Positions 32,690 to 44,423 of a stretch of DNA of 64,000 nucleotides are shown in pieces. How positions within the stretch are numbered: the first letter of the stretch is position 1; each line of letters starts with the position of its first letter. Location of the stretch: positions 21,425,118-21,489,117 of the forward strand of contig NC_079149.1 of the NCBI RefSeq assembly GCF_945859685.1. Reading direction: 5' to 3'. Below the pieces are notes generated by a model. It did no database searches. It was given only the letters and a program-made list of their open reading frames with translations, and was not told where the DNA came from. Origin of the DNA: Eupeodes corollae (taxonomy: Eukaryota > Arthropoda > Insecta > Diptera > Syrphidae). The position numbers were made by a program, and so were the translations under genes.

Positions 32690-34345
32690 ATTCAGGAAGT
32701 AATCCAGAAGATACAGACACAATGCGATGCCTTGATTTTCCCAATCCACAAGAAGAGAAGACCTAAAGTTCCGGAAAACTAGAGAGGAATCTCGTTTTTG
32801 AACTCGTCATATAAGATATTTTAATCAATCCATTCTAATAATCTTCTCTGTGAGTTCCAAGCTGACTTCATATCGGGATACTCTACCGTCGATAACATTT
32901 TTGTACTTCGTTCGATTTCTGACTCTTTTCTATCGAGAAATAAGAAACTATTTGCATTTTTCGTTGATTTCAAAGCTGCTTTCGACACCGTGGATCACGA
33001 TGCCCTATTTTACAAGCTTTTCCACATGGCAAAGTCGCTTAAGTTCGGTACAGTATTGCAAAATGTCTACCAGACTACCAAAGCATCAGCATGGAATGAC
33101 CAATGCTTATCAGAGTGGTTCCAAACAAGATCGAGAGTTAGACAGAGCTGTGCACTCAGTCTAAGTTTGTTTGCACTCTTCATTGAAGATATAGTCAAAG
33201 CATTACCAGCAGGAATTGAGTACGTAGGCGTTAGCACTAAAGCTCTTCTTTTCGCTGACGACATTGTCCTGCTAGCGTATACATTGCGGTCCCTTCAGCT
33301 AATGATAAATAAGATTGCTAAATATTGTAAATGGTGAAACCTAGTGGTAAATTTAATTACATCTAAAGCGATGGTTTTAAAGAATGGCGGAGGAACAGTA
33401 GCACTATAATTGTGAACAAGTAGAGTAGGAGAAAAAATAGAAATATCTAGGCGTCTGCTTTACTATGAACTTGAGCATGGAAAAACATCTCACTGACAAA
33501 CTTGTTAACGACAAAACAGCTAAAAACGTGGCATGGAAGCAGTTCATTAATAATAAGGAAATAACGCATACCAGTCAATTCAGGGTCTACGAAGATGTTT
33601 TGGAATCAGTCATGTTTTATTTGGCGCAAGCTTGGTTAAGTCGGAAATATGAACAAGTGGAAAAACTGCTCAGATTTTACATAAAACGGATTTTATACCT
33701 TCCCTCGAGTACGCCAAACTATATGATCATATAAGATACGAGTTTATCACCTTTATTCATAAAAACACTCAAGCTGCAGGTCAATTATATCCTTAAAGCT
33801 CTGGATATGCCAAGTTATCTTCTCCCAAAGAAAGTAGTTCTTCAAACAATCCAATCCCGACGTGGATGGTTTAAAGACTGGATAGAACTACCCGAGCAGA
33901 TTAATGTTGACGTAAACTTTACTAACCTTGCCTCTTATAAGCCAACCTAATAGTTCTTCGGGATGAAGCCTCAAGAACGCAATACGTGAAGCAAGCCAAA
34001 AGCTCACTGCGCCACATGATTAACAGTAGACTAGACTACGATCTCCGGGAAAGAAACTACTTCCACGACAAAAATATACCATCGAACAAATTTCGTGCAT
34101 GTTCCGGCTAAGAGGAGAACTTATTAATCTGAATTACATTCCTCACTTACTTACCGATTTTATGCAACCTATACAAGTTGAAGGAGCGATGTGCAATATT
34201 GAGAGAAATAAGAAGACTTATCCTAGGCAGTGACTTTCTTTCAAATACTGATACCATAAGCCTTCTACGGGAAATGGATGTACCAAATTATTTAGTATCA
34301 AAATTAATCCTATTATTGGAAAACTTTGTCAAGTGTGATTGTTTA
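32690..34345 (+). pseudogene. non-LTR retrotransposon relic, RT and C-terminal region
   Basis: The translation carries a damaged fingers region, then FRSISDS-type sequence and FAFFVDFKAAFDTVDHDALF (palm motif A, near 32955-33005), RVRQSCALSLSLFALFIEDI (RQGC..SPxLF motif) and KALLFADDIVLLAYTLRSLQ (catalytic FADD box intact, near 33240-33300). Downstream: YLGVCFTMNLSMEKHL, VAWKQFINNKEITHTSQF, LLRFYIKRILYLPSSTPNY and SCMFRLRGELINLNYIPHL. It ends near 34345. Several frameshifts and stops separate these blocks. It is a distinct LINE type from families B, C and J; clade not assigned. Confidence 0.8.
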
Positions 34346-34389
34346 AAAAGCTATAAGAAAGTTTTTCAAAAAACACATAAAATTAAAAC

Positions 34390-35490
34390 AAATGCATGAA
34401 ATCTTTATTTGAATCGATAGCAGAATACATGTAATTTGATATTTGAAGATTATTTCATGCAAATGTTGACTTTGACTACGCTTAAAATGGTCCATCCGCT
34501 TAGTCCAATTTCGGCATACTCTTTCCAACTTTTCAAATAGATGCTTCAAAGCGGGCTTGTTTGTTTAGACATGAGCTTTAACATAGCCCTACACAAAATA
34601 GCCTAAAGGCCTTAAATCGCATGATCTAGGCGGCCAATTGACCGGTCCCGAACTTGAAATAAATAGTTCACCGAACTCGCCTCCAAATAAGTTCATTGTT
34701 AGCGTGATATGTGGCATGTGGCACTGTCTAGTTAAATCCACATGTCATGCAAATCAAGCTCCTGCATTTTAGGCGAATAAAAGTTGGATATCATTGCACG
34801 GTAGCACTCACCTCACAGTAAACGATTGGCATCATCTTTGAAGTAGAACGGTCCAATGATGCCACCGGCTCACAAACAGCACCAATCAGTGTTTTTTTCT
34901 AGATGCATTGGTAGCTCTTGCAATGATTTTGGCTGATATTAACTCCAAAATTGACAATTCAGCTTATTTACGTACCCATTGAGTCAAAAATGACCTCCGT
35001 TGCTGAACAAAAAATTGGATCTTCAGCCAACTTTACGAGAGTATATTCACCAAAAATTTTACGTTGCAGTACGTCGTCGTGAGGCTTCAATTCTTGCACC
35101 AACCGTATTTTGATAGGCATCGCTCCTAAATCCTTCCGCAAAATTTTCCACTTTGTTGAGTAACAGAGGCCAAACTGCGAATGGCGACGAAACGATTATT
35201 GAAGGTCATCATTAACACTTTCTGATAGAGCTGCGATATTTTCTTCAGTTCATACTCTACTTAAGCGTGTTGGTGGTTTAATGTCCAACAATGTAAATTT
35301 GGTGCGAAATTTGGTCACTAGCCCGAATAGCTGCTTCAGTGGGTCGATTTAACTGACCATAAAATGGAAGAAGCGCGCGATGAACTTTCTTAACAGAGCA
35401 CGAATTTTGATAATAAAATTTAATAATTTGCAAGTGTTGTTCGTTTGTAAGACGATTCCTGGTTAAATTATAGACCAAACTGAAGATGTT
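34390..35490 (-). pseudogene. mariner-type (possibly DD41D-like) transposase pseudogene, near full length
   Basis: Reading down from 35478: MVYNLTRNRLTNEQHLQIIK and NSCSVKKVHRALLPFYGQLN (helix-turn-helix region), then a degraded middle (LGLCYSTKWKILRKDLGAMP-like), the first catalytic region now FDSMG, AGGIIGPFYFKDDANR, MQELDLHDMW with the second Asp region DSATCH, WPPRSCDLRPLGYF and GYVKAHV. The C-terminus is RVCRNWTKRMDHFKRSQSQH then LHEIIFKY. The final Asp of the CDLTPLD block has become Gly, and several in-frame stops are present. Target-site duplication and TIRs were not found. It belongs to the same broad group as the 30136 element but is older. Confidence 0.82.
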
Positions 35491-35559
35491 TCACAGTAAA
35501 ACAAAACACAAAACGTGCGTCAACTGTTTAAACCAGTGGTGCCAAAAAGATAATAGCTA

Positions 35560-37990
35560 CAAATCAACTTTTAGTAAAATGTCTAGCTTTAAAATTTGGA
35601 ATTTTCGAATTCATTTGAAAATGACGTAGAAGTCCTCGAAATTTTGGAAGTATGAGTCCCTCGCCAAATTTATGATCGAAATGAATATTTTGATTTTTTG
35701 ATAAGCTTTTTCTTATGTTGGTAGTAAGCATGTCTCGATAGTTTCCAGAATAGTATTGAAGGTGTCGAAAACAATTGCTACACTTGCAAACGATTGTATA
35801 AAATGTTGCTGAAACATCAGCTGATATTTCAAGAACAAAACGAGATTTTCTTGAAAAAGCATAATTTTAAAACGTTATTGGAGCTATTCAAAATTCAGTA
35901 ACCGAGTAAATTATGATTTAAGGTTGAATGTTGAAATGATGTTGTCATGTCTAAAGACATGTTACATTAAGGTGTCAAGTTAGGATCTGAAGGTGTGTGG
36001 CTTGCCTCCTTCTGTTTGTAGGCTTGCATTCATTTCTTAAGCCGCCTCTTTTCTTATTTCACTATTTGTTATAGAAACTCTTCAAAGATTCACTATTTCC
36101 AAAACATGTTCTCAAAAGAAATGAAATAAGAATTTAAGAATTAAGTGATAACCATACACAGATGCATAAGACGGTTAAGCCAAAGAAACGCCTCAGTTTT
36201 TCGGTGCGAATCTTATAACCAAAAAAAAAGATAAAATATTCTTTAACCTTTTACAATCATCTTCAAACCATATTTTAAATGAAAATGAAAATCGAAATTT
36301 TGGCCCTTTCACAAGGACAAGACCCTTTTAAATCTATTGTCTTTTGTATTCATTTAGAATGTAAATAAGTCTTTAGAGTTACTTATGCCAGCAAAATACA
36401 CAAAAAAGAGGAAAGATCACAAAGCAAAATCCTAAACTAATTTATTTTAAAAGCATTTCCATAGCTTTAAGGGAATTTTATTTTTACTTAAAGAAAAAAA
36501 AAAATAACAACCATTCTTGAAATTTCAACAGAGTAAAGTGAATATTTGTATTTTTGTCTTTTTACACACTGTTTCAATTGATTATGTCGAATCTTTTTTC
36601 ACAAATTATCGTAAGTGTCAAAGAAAGTCTGATCTATTGAAGTAGTTACTTAAGTCTTTAGTAAAAAAGGTACTTGTTTTAAAAACTTAGATTCTTTAGT
36701 TTAACTCTTCGGGCACCTTCGAAGTCGAATTAGTCAAAAAGTGAAGACATTTATTCAACGTTAGAATATTTTTAGGCGTTACAGATGTTTTAATTTTTTT
36801 TTTAAAACTAAAATTTTGTTCTATTTTTTCCACAAATATACTTTAAAGTTTAATTATTCGAAAGTTGAACGATACACCAGTCATTAATCAGATAAATCGG
36901 AGTGTATTGACATTTTTTAGGCATATGTGTAGCGTTTTTCGAAGGTACTTAGAAAATTACTTTTCATTTAAACTAATGTACATATGTGGTTGTTTGAAAA
37001 AGAGTTTCGGTTTAATAAGAGAATTCACAATTTCTGTTTCCTTTGTTTAACGAGACTCGGCGTGCATCCTCGACTGAGACAAATTTAAAAAGTGTATTGA
37101 AAAATAAATTGAAATTGAACTTGGAGAAAGTTGTTTGGCTTTTGTTTTTTGCTTTTTATAAGTTGTTTGAAATTTAAGTTCATTATTACTTTCGTTTTTG
37201 TTTCAGACTTTTTTTTCTTTCAAAGGAGAAAGTTCAACAGAATAAAATAAATCAATTTATGATTTTAATGTGCGTTCAAAATATGAAAATATTGAATTTC
37301 AACATTTTTGTTACATAGATGCCTTGAGTAAAAAATATAAGACACAAAAGTTTGGGATGTTTTACATCGCTTTAACTTTTTGTGTTTTTTAAAAAAGATC
37401 AATTTGTTATTGTTAGAAGATTTTTGAGAAATTTTTATTTTGAACTTGGAAATAATGATGATTTAATTTATTCAATTGCTTTAAGATGAGTTTAAAATCT
37501 CAAACTATCACAAAATAAGGTTTATTAAAAAAAAAACACCGAATTCAATCCTTATTTTTAATCAATATTCAGTATCGTTTATTTAAAAACTTACTATCAT
37601 TCCATTTTTGATATAGTTAATAGTTATATTCAAATTTTGACTTGAAGAAATTGAAGTTTCAATTTCAGGGCTTTGTTAAAAATAACCAAGATGGTTAAAA
37701 AAAAAACCAAGTTACAAGAATTTTATAGAATTATTCGTTTTTCGGTTTCGAAAGTTAATCTAAATAAAACTGACATTACGCGTCGTAACCAATATCATTG
37801 TTTCGGGAAGAAGCATAGAATTCTTTTGAGGTTTGAGGTTTTTTGAGGTTATGGTGTTATGAGGTTTCTTGAATAATGTTGCTCTTTAATGTGTATCGAG
37901 TTTGGTTTTTACTTGCGTAATCACGGTCTTCTGCGATGCCCTAGAAAATGTTACTATAAAGAATCATATGATTTTGTTGCCAATTGATGT
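35560..37990. other. AT-rich intronic DNA, no gene recognised
   Basis: No exon, RNA gene or transposon protein was recognised. It is possibly ancestral intron sequence of the transporter gene. Confidence 0.45.
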
Positions 37991-38019
37991 TGCCAAAATG
38001 TGAAGTTAAATGACGTGAA

Positions 38020-38420
38020 GTATTTTAACGCAATAAAGCTATAATTAGTCGTTTTGTGTCGTTTGTTACCAAGTCTTGTTGGAACCACCAATCGTTCAAG
38101 TCCTGATATTCAATTACCGACAAGAAAAAATCATCTACTATTTCTCCATTTCTTTCAAATTGACTGTAACCTTTACCAGCAGCACTTGCAGTAGCTTTAT
38201 TTTCAAATGAGCGTGTATTACGGTGAAACGCTTTACAACAATAGGAACGCTTCCATTTCATCAAATTTGTTCTAAATCTTATCAATTGCGACCATTATCA
38301 TTTCGTGTTGCGCTAGAACTAGCTTCGTTTCAATCATCTCTTTTGAAGGCAGTTATAACAACTTTAACCTGTTGTTCCACTGTAAAGTGATCTGTTATTG
38401 AAATAGTACTTTGACATTTT
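38020..38420 (-). pseudogene. old mariner-type transposase relic
   Basis: On the minus strand near 38390-38345 the text reads ITDHFTVEQQVKVVITAFKR, resembling a mariner N-terminus. Near 38110-38030 it reads YQDLNDWWFQQDLVTNDTKR, resembling the W-F-Q-Q-D-G-A-T block around the second catalytic Asp. The intervening transposase core is mostly lost. This is an inference from two short motifs in the right order and spacing for an internally deleted copy. Confidence 0.45.
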
Positions 38421-38514
38421 AATTGACAGCTGAGTTTGGCAGGTGTCACATGATTAACCAAATTGGAAGCACGAGATGAATGAGGGCTTTCAATTCTTGA
38501 GTCTGCTTGATACG

Positions 38515-40844
38515 GGTTCTAGTAGCTAATACGCAGTTCACACATCTCAATATCCACATTGCGATCGACGCACGACACTTCTCCAGTATACAGGTTATCC
38601 GAACATTCCGAGAGGCCAACATTGACTCGGACCACTACCTCGTTGTAGCCAAGGTACGTCTATGGATATCCCGATCCAAGCCAAAACAAGGAAGTACTGT
38701 GAGAAGATTTGACGTTAGACGGCTACAATCGCAAGAGACTGCCATATCCTTTCCCGATCGAGTCTCTAACAACCTCTTAACGAGTCTTATGCTGCCTGCA
38801 TTAAGCATTGAAAACCAGTGGCAACATTGCCTTGCAGCCATCAGAGATGCCGCCTCTGAAGTGCTAGGTTCCACACGGCCACCACAGCGAAACCCCTGGT
38901 TTGACGACGAATGCCGGCAAGCGCACGCAGCGAAATAAGAGGCATACAAAACGACGCTGCACAAAAGGACTAGAGCTGCTAGCGAGCTCTACGAGCAGAA
39001 GAGGAGAGAGGAACACCGGCTTCTTAGATAGAAAAAAAGAGAGCATGAGATGCGCGCGATCGAGGAGATAGAGGGATGTCACAACAGGAATGAGGTTCGT
39101 AAATTTGACCAAGAGGTAAAAAAAAACCTCCCAAAGGTACCAGCCACGAACCGAAGCCTGTAAAGACGACCAGGGGAACATCGTTGTAGAACCGCAGTCG
39201 ATGCTGAGAATATGGAAAGATCACTTCTCCAAATTATATAACGGCGATGATAGAACCACTCAACCTCGGCGACGCAGATCAACAATTGCGCCTACCCGAC
39301 CTTGACGAAGTGAAGATAGCTATATCTAAACTTAAGTCAAACAAAACTGCTGGAGCTGACGGCATTGCAGCCGAACTATTCAAAGCAGCAGGCGATGACT
39401 TGGTACGGAGCATGCACCAACTCATCTGCAAAATATGGTCGGAAGAAAGCATGCCCGATGAGTGGAATCTCAGCATAGTGTGCCCCATACATAAGAAAGG
39501 AGTCCCTCTAAACTGCGCCAACCACAGTGGCATCAGTCACCTTAACATTGCGTATAAGATCCTCTCTGCCGTATTATGTGAACGTCTGAAGCCATTCGTC
39601 AACAACCTGATTGGTCCTTATCAGTGTGGTTTCAGACCAGGAAAGTCCACTATCGACCAAATATTCACACTACGGCAGATCTTGGAAAAAACCCAGGAGC
39701 TTCAAATCGATACCCACCATCTCTTTATCGATTTTAAAGCCGCGTATGACAGCATCTATAAGTAAGAGCTCTACCGAGCAATGTCTAGTTTTGGCACCCC
39801 TGTCAAACTTATCCGTTTGTGCAGAATGACAATGGAGAATGCACGCTGCTCTATCAAGGTCGGAAAAGATCTTACCGATGCATTTGATGTCAAAAAAGGT
39901 TTAAGACAAGGCGATGCACTGTCATGCGACTTCTTCAACATCGTTCTGGAAAGAATTGTGTAAAACTCAACCGTCAACACTAGAGGCACAATCTTCCAAA
40001 GATCCATCCAATTACTCGGATACGCAGATGATATTGACATAATTGGAAGATCAAAGCGTGATGTCAGTGGAGCGTTTTTGAGCATTGCGACGGAAGCGAA
40101 GAAGATGGGCTTAGTGGTCAATGAGGGCAAGACCAAGTATATGCTGTCATCAAAAAAGGACACTGAACGACGACGTCTTGGACAAAACGTCACCATGGAC
40201 AGCTATAACTTTGAGGTAGTTAAGGACTTTGTCTACCTAGGCACCGCTATTAATGCAGACAACGACACCAGCGCTGAAATCAAACAAAGAATAACTCTTG
40301 CAAATCGATGCTTCTTTGGACTTAGAAGGCAATCGGGAAGTAAAGTCCTCTTTTGAGCATGTAAGATCACCATCTATAAGACACTAATCATCCCGGTTGT
40401 AATTTATGGCGCTGAGGTCTGGACCCTGTCAAAGAAAGATGAGAGCGTCTTAGGATGCTTCGAGAGAAAAATTTTCGGGTGATTTTTGGTCCCGTACGCA
40501 TAGATGGAGAATGGAGGAGAAGATATAACGACGAGCTGTACGGGCTGTACAGCGAAACTGACCTAGTTAGCAGAATCAAAGTCCAACGGCTTAGATGGCT
40601 AATTCATGTAGAGCGGATGGACATCAACGCTCCAGCCCGGAATGTCTTCGAATCCAATCCCGAGGGACGGCGCAGTAGAGGAAGACCGCGCCTCAGGTGG
40701 CGCACCCAGGTTGGAAAGGGCCTAAACCAACTTGGCGTGAGAAACTTGAGACAGCTAGGTAGGGACCGAGCTGGCAGGAGTCGCATGTTGGTTGAGGCCC
40801 AGGTGCGCCCCGGACTGTAGCGCCACCTTAAGTAAGTAAGTAAG
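38515..40844 (+). mobile_element. family B non-LTR retrotransposon, 5'-truncated, with 7-bp target duplication
   Basis: It encodes (with stops and frameshifts) the end of the APE endonuclease (HIAIDARHFSSIQ; NIDSDHYLVVAKVRL), the linker, and nearly the whole RT: ISKLKSNKTAGADGIAAELF, NLIGPYQCGFRPGKSTIDQI, THHLFIDFKAAYDSIYK (motif A), KKGLRQGDALSCDFFNIVLE, YADDIDIIGRSKRDV (catalytic YADD present, near 40021-40060), VNEGKTKYMLSS and DFVYLGTAINADND. The C-terminal tail reads GRRSRGRPRLRWRTQVG. It ends in (TAAG)n at 40829-40844. TGATACG is duplicated at 38508-38514 and 40845-40851, fixing both ends and showing 5' truncation at insertion. Inactive through stops at 38938, 39765, 39961 and others. 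Confidence 0.92.
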
Positions 40845-41039
40845 TGATACGAGTTCAAACCAGAACCTTACTCAAAATGCGCCTTGATGTGGTCTAAGCG
40901 ATGCTCAGTCAATTCAGTAATGGACCTTATCAAAGCCAAAGTTTTGTGCTTGAGTCCTTTAACTAGCTTAGAGATTCTAAAATGAATTGGCACTTTAAAA
41001 CTTCAAACTCTTCTGGTATTTAAAATGTGTGTTTGAAAA

Positions 41040-41640
41040 ATGAAGCTCGTTTTTTTTATTGATGTTTTGGCACATATCTTTAAAAAGAGTATTTCTTATG
41101 GAGTAATTCCGATTGCTCTTAAATTTTCCAATATTTTGCCACTTCTCAAGAAAGGCACAACTCATGATCTGTTTATCAATGAGCTTATATCACCCTTGCC
41201 CTCGATTTTTGAAAAACCTTTAACGAGGACGAAATTTGTCAGTGATTTTCACTTTGGTTTTCAAAGCAATAAACCAACCGGGCGGCGTTGTTTTATTTAC
41301 GTCCTAGAATATTAGATTTGACAGAAAAGAGAATACAGCCACATTGTTTGTTGAAATATCAAACACCTTTGATATTGTTAACCACGAAGTTTTGATTAGC
41401 AAACTTGAAAGTGCTGAGTTTCAAGGTTTCATAAGTGATCGGTTAAGATCTTAATATAAGAGCTCAAAGAGTGAAATTTAGTATTAGGAGTGATATTAAC
41501 ACATTCGATTTATGAGTTCTACAAAGTTCGGTCTTAGGACCAATACTTTTTTTGGTATACACAAATTCTTTATTCAGTTTGTCATTTAAGGGTTCCCTGA
41601 TAGCTTTTGGAGATGATGTTGGTTTTTCTTTTGGTGCGGA
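41040..41640 (+). pseudogene. non-LTR retrotransposon RT relic
   Basis: The translation reads HIFKKSISYGVIPIALKFSN and ILPLLKKGTTHDLFINELIS, where intact relatives have a P-I-x-K-K-G-D-x-x-x-x-x-N-Y-R-P-I-S motif. Then come VSDFHFGFQSNKPTGR, a frameshifted FVEISNTFDIVNHEVLISKL (motif A), FGLGPILFLVYTNSLFSL-type sequence and SLIAFGDDVGFSFG (a degenerate A-D-D box). It is cut at 41650 by a family H copy. Family not assigned. Confidence 0.7.
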
Positions 41641-41658
41641 AAGATGCCTAAATCATTT

Positions 41659-42705
41659 ATTAACTTTCCATATGAAGTTATTGTAATGGGTCCGATTTGT
41701 CAAATTAAAAATTTTGACATTTCTCGACGTTTCAAGGTACCTAGAGTCGAAATAAAATATTTTTAGAAAGATGTTTGTACGTACGTTCGTACGTTGGCGA
41801 CATTTTTTGCATCGTCCATAGCTCAAGAAACAGAAGAGATATCGATTTCAAATAACTTTTGTTGTACAGATAATAAGGCAGAAAGATGCAGAAAGGGCTC
41901 TCAAGAAAGTTGGTGGTTTTTTTACCATAGCAGTTTGAAAAAAAGGTGAACATTTTGGTTAACCCTAAATATCTTACGAACCAAAAACGCTAGAGACTTG
42001 AATTAAATTTTATATAATATATTGTAACGTGATATCAAAGAAGTATATTTTTTGAAAAAAATCCATTTAACGGTTTTTTTTATAAATCAAAAAAACTGAA
42101 CAAAAATTTGTGACCCCCAAAATTTTACGACTAAAATATGATTTCGTCTCCAAAACAATTTTGTGCAAAGAAGAATAATCTTTTTGACATCTGATAAAAT
42201 TTTGAGAAAAATGGAATTTACAGTTTTTTTATAAAAAATAAAAACCTAAAAAAAAAATTATTAAAGTTGGTAAAAATTGATTTTAGACTCAAATATCTTT
42301 TCAAAAATTAGAGATAATAGCTTCTAACTAATTTTTTTTATAAGAAATATTGTTAACAACATTAGGACAAATTTTGAAAAAAATAGAATTAAATGTTTTG
42401 TTACAAAAAATAAAAACCTACAAAAAATGTATAAAAGTTGGTAAAAATTGATTTTCGACACAAATATCTTTTCAAAAATTATAGATATAAGCTTAAAGCT
42501 ACTTTTATCTTTCAAAAAATATTGTTGTTAACATTCAGTAAAATTTTTAAAAAAATCGAATTGACAGTTTTTTTTTACAAAAAATAAAATCTAAAAAAGT
42601 AATACGCAAATTTGGTAAAAATTGATACGAGTGCATATAGACAAACTTTTAAGCAAGACAAATCGATAGACGGGATAGGAAGTTCTCAGTGTGGGTCACA
42701 TCCCA
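41659..42705 (+). repeat. family H repeat, complete plus copy
   Basis: Head TAACTTTCCATATGAAGTTA, GACATTTCTCGACGTTTCAA, short ACGT block (41781-41800), CATAGCTCAAGAAACAGAAG, GCAGAAAGGGCTCTCAAG, TATCTTACGAACCAAAAACG, three to four tandem units, then the tail GGGATAGGAAGTTCTCAGTG and CACATCCCA. It is followed immediately by a family J LINE fragment and a Helitron helicase end. Confidence 0.8.
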
Positions 42706-42905
42706 TTAGCAGTTCCGCTAATCTACCACGTCAGACGACGAACCGTGGACTATTGTTCAATCGAGACGTAATTTCACAAGGCGGAGCAGAGCTCCTTCGT
42801 TTCAGAGGGGCTGTGTCCGAACGGGACCGAAGTGATAGTGTGAAGCAGGAGAACTAGTTTTGGTGGCTTCAATCAGCACTTGAAAGTAGTCGGGATGAGG
42901 TGAAT
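42706..42905 (+). pseudogene. family J retrotransposon 3' coding fragment
   Basis: RQTTNRGLLFNRDVISQGGA, ELLRFRGAVSERDRSDSVKQ and, past a stop, FWWLQSALESS match the C-terminal end of the family J protein encoded at 47550-48023 on the minus strand (RRTVDRRLPYNRDVMAQGGA and so on). About 65 codons remain. Confidence 0.7.
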
Positions 42906-43260
42906 CTTTCTCAATTATTCAACGGTACACATTTGGTCATCAAAAAGATCACCGGAAATATTCTTGAAGAGTGTTCCTGTTCCAACAATACCAACAGATT
43001 GTACCATACCCTTCAGAAGGTTACAGTTTTCAATTCGTTTAGCTTTTGCCATCTCTACAAATAAGTCTCAAAGCCAAACAATGTCTATTTGTGGTTTAAA
43101 TTTGAAAAATCCATGTTTTTCTAATGGACAGCTATATGTTGCATGTTCACGTCTAGGAAAACCTTTGGAACCTTTTTGTGTTACCAAAAGTATGCAAAAT
43201 AATAAATATTATTTTTACAAAAAAGACTTTACCCGCAGCAATGCGTAGCCGGGTCAGCTA
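42906..43260 (+). pseudogene. Helitron helicase C-terminal end with possible Helitron 3' terminus
   Basis: The translation gives LSQLFNGTHLVIKKITGNIL, then VPTIPTDCTIPFRRLQFSIR, LAFAISTNKSQSQTMSICGL and NPCFSNGQLYVACSRLGKPL. These are the last motifs of the PIF1-type helicase of Rep/Hel Helitron proteins (K-A/S-Q-x-Q-S block; final YVACSR arginine-finger motif). The helicase stop (TAG at 43247) lies next to a hairpin, ACCCG and CGGGT flanking CAGCAATGCGTAG, then TCAGCTA and T. A short hairpin followed by a CTRR-like end before T is the classical Helitron 3' terminus; here the last base is altered. It is a truncated copy, only the 3' end surviving. Confidence 0.8.
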
Positions 43261-44122
43261 TTTAAAAAAAAAACAACATTTTTTTTCACCTATTTCTTTT
43301 CTTTCTTATCGTAATTATTTGGATTTTAGGAAAGAAAATTTTTAAATCAATCAATCAAATTCTTGAGAACTCCTTTAAATAGATTCAACGGCAGCCATAT
43401 TACGGACATATTGACCAAGCTCTTGTCTCAATAAAAAATGGCAACATCACACAATAAATATGCAGACTTAAATTTATCCCCTAAATTTGTTTCTACTTGT
43501 CTAACAAAGCTAGAGTTAAGACCTTTAATTGGAGTTAAAGTTCTAAAAATTGAGGTCACTGATTCCTAATTTCAGTATAAATGTTTGTATAATTTGCAGA
43601 CGGTAACAGGTAATGTTCGTGAATTTTACTATGATAAAAAATGTTGAATTAACTAAAATTCAAACTTGTCAAATCCCTATTCAAACATTCTACATGAGAA
43701 CTCTAAAAGAAAAAATTAATCAATTTTTGCTTAATGGATAATGGTAATTTTCTGTACCACTCAAAATGTTTCCGTTTTTATTAAAAATCGTCGTAACATT
43801 CTTTTTGGAAAACACGATAATAAAAGAATTGTCACGAAAACATAAAAAAAAAGTTAAATGCGTTTACGTAAATGAAAGATATTCTTATGTAAATAATAAA
43901 TTATTCAATTTCAAAATCAAATTTAACATTTCATAAAGTGTTTTTTGTTTTATTTTAAAAAAAATTTAATAAAAAAAAACAGCAACTTACAAACGCGGAA
44001 ACGGAAACCTTCCATCCATGCAACATTGTTTCATATGCATACATCATCATGACAAAATCCAATTTATGTTCAAATCATTCACTACATACATGAGTATATA
44101 GTTATATATAAATTACACACAT
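43261..44122. other. AT-rich intronic DNA upstream of the Helitron end
   Basis: No transposon protein or exon was recognised between the Helitron terminus and the splice donor of the transporter exon. It may be original intron sequence. Confidence 0.45.
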
Positions 44123-44128
44123 ACATAC

Positions 44129-44418
44129 CTTGCTTTTGTGACAACGAAAAAATAAACGGTATAGAAGACAATATGAATGGCATATGCCACCCAAACGGAA
44201 TTAGTTGTGGCAGCCCATATAAGGAGTGCTCCTTCGAACAATGAACAAATTGTCAAAATCCACAAATTCCACTTTTGATAGCGATGACTGTTCAAAAATC
44301 CAGCGGCAAGAGCTCCAGCAGCCCCAAGTAGAGTGGCAATTGCGTCTGTGGCTCCATTATAAGCACTTTGATGGTTTTCATCGATTTCTTTCCAAAGAAA
44401 TTGCACATAAGAAACGAC
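44129..44418 (-). CDS. SLC19A-family transporter, penultimate coding exon
   Basis: This exon encodes the central-to-late membrane part of an SLC19A-type (thiamine/reduced folate) carrier. Its acceptor is a long pyrimidine-rich tract ending CCCAG (44419-44423) and its donor is GTATGT (44123-44128). The protein begins VVSYVQFLWKEIDENHQ, the end of a membrane helix, then SAYNGATDAIATLLGAAGAL. YNGA-x-[DE]A is the family signature (YNGAVEA in vertebrate thiamine transporters as I recall). Helices follow: AAGFLNS, LWILTICSLFEGALLIWAAT and WVAYAIHIVFYTVYFFVVTK. Its 290 nt are 96 codons plus AG, which joins T of the next exon to give Ser. No stop interrupts it. The upstream exons, with the substrate-binding N-terminal half, were not found in this window. 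Confidence 0.9.
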
Positions 44419-44423
44419 CTGGG

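Larger units (their letters stand above)
27166..44128 (-). other. 16,963-bp intron of the SLC19A-type gene
   Basis: It is bounded by a GTATGT donor (44123-44128) and an ATAG acceptor (27166-27169) on the minus strand. Phase is consistent: the upstream exon ends with two bases of a codon and the downstream exon starts with one. The intron is filled with family H copies, one family B copy, a mariner-type element, mariner relics, several LINE relics and a Helitron helicase end. That accounts for most of its length. Confidence 0.85.
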
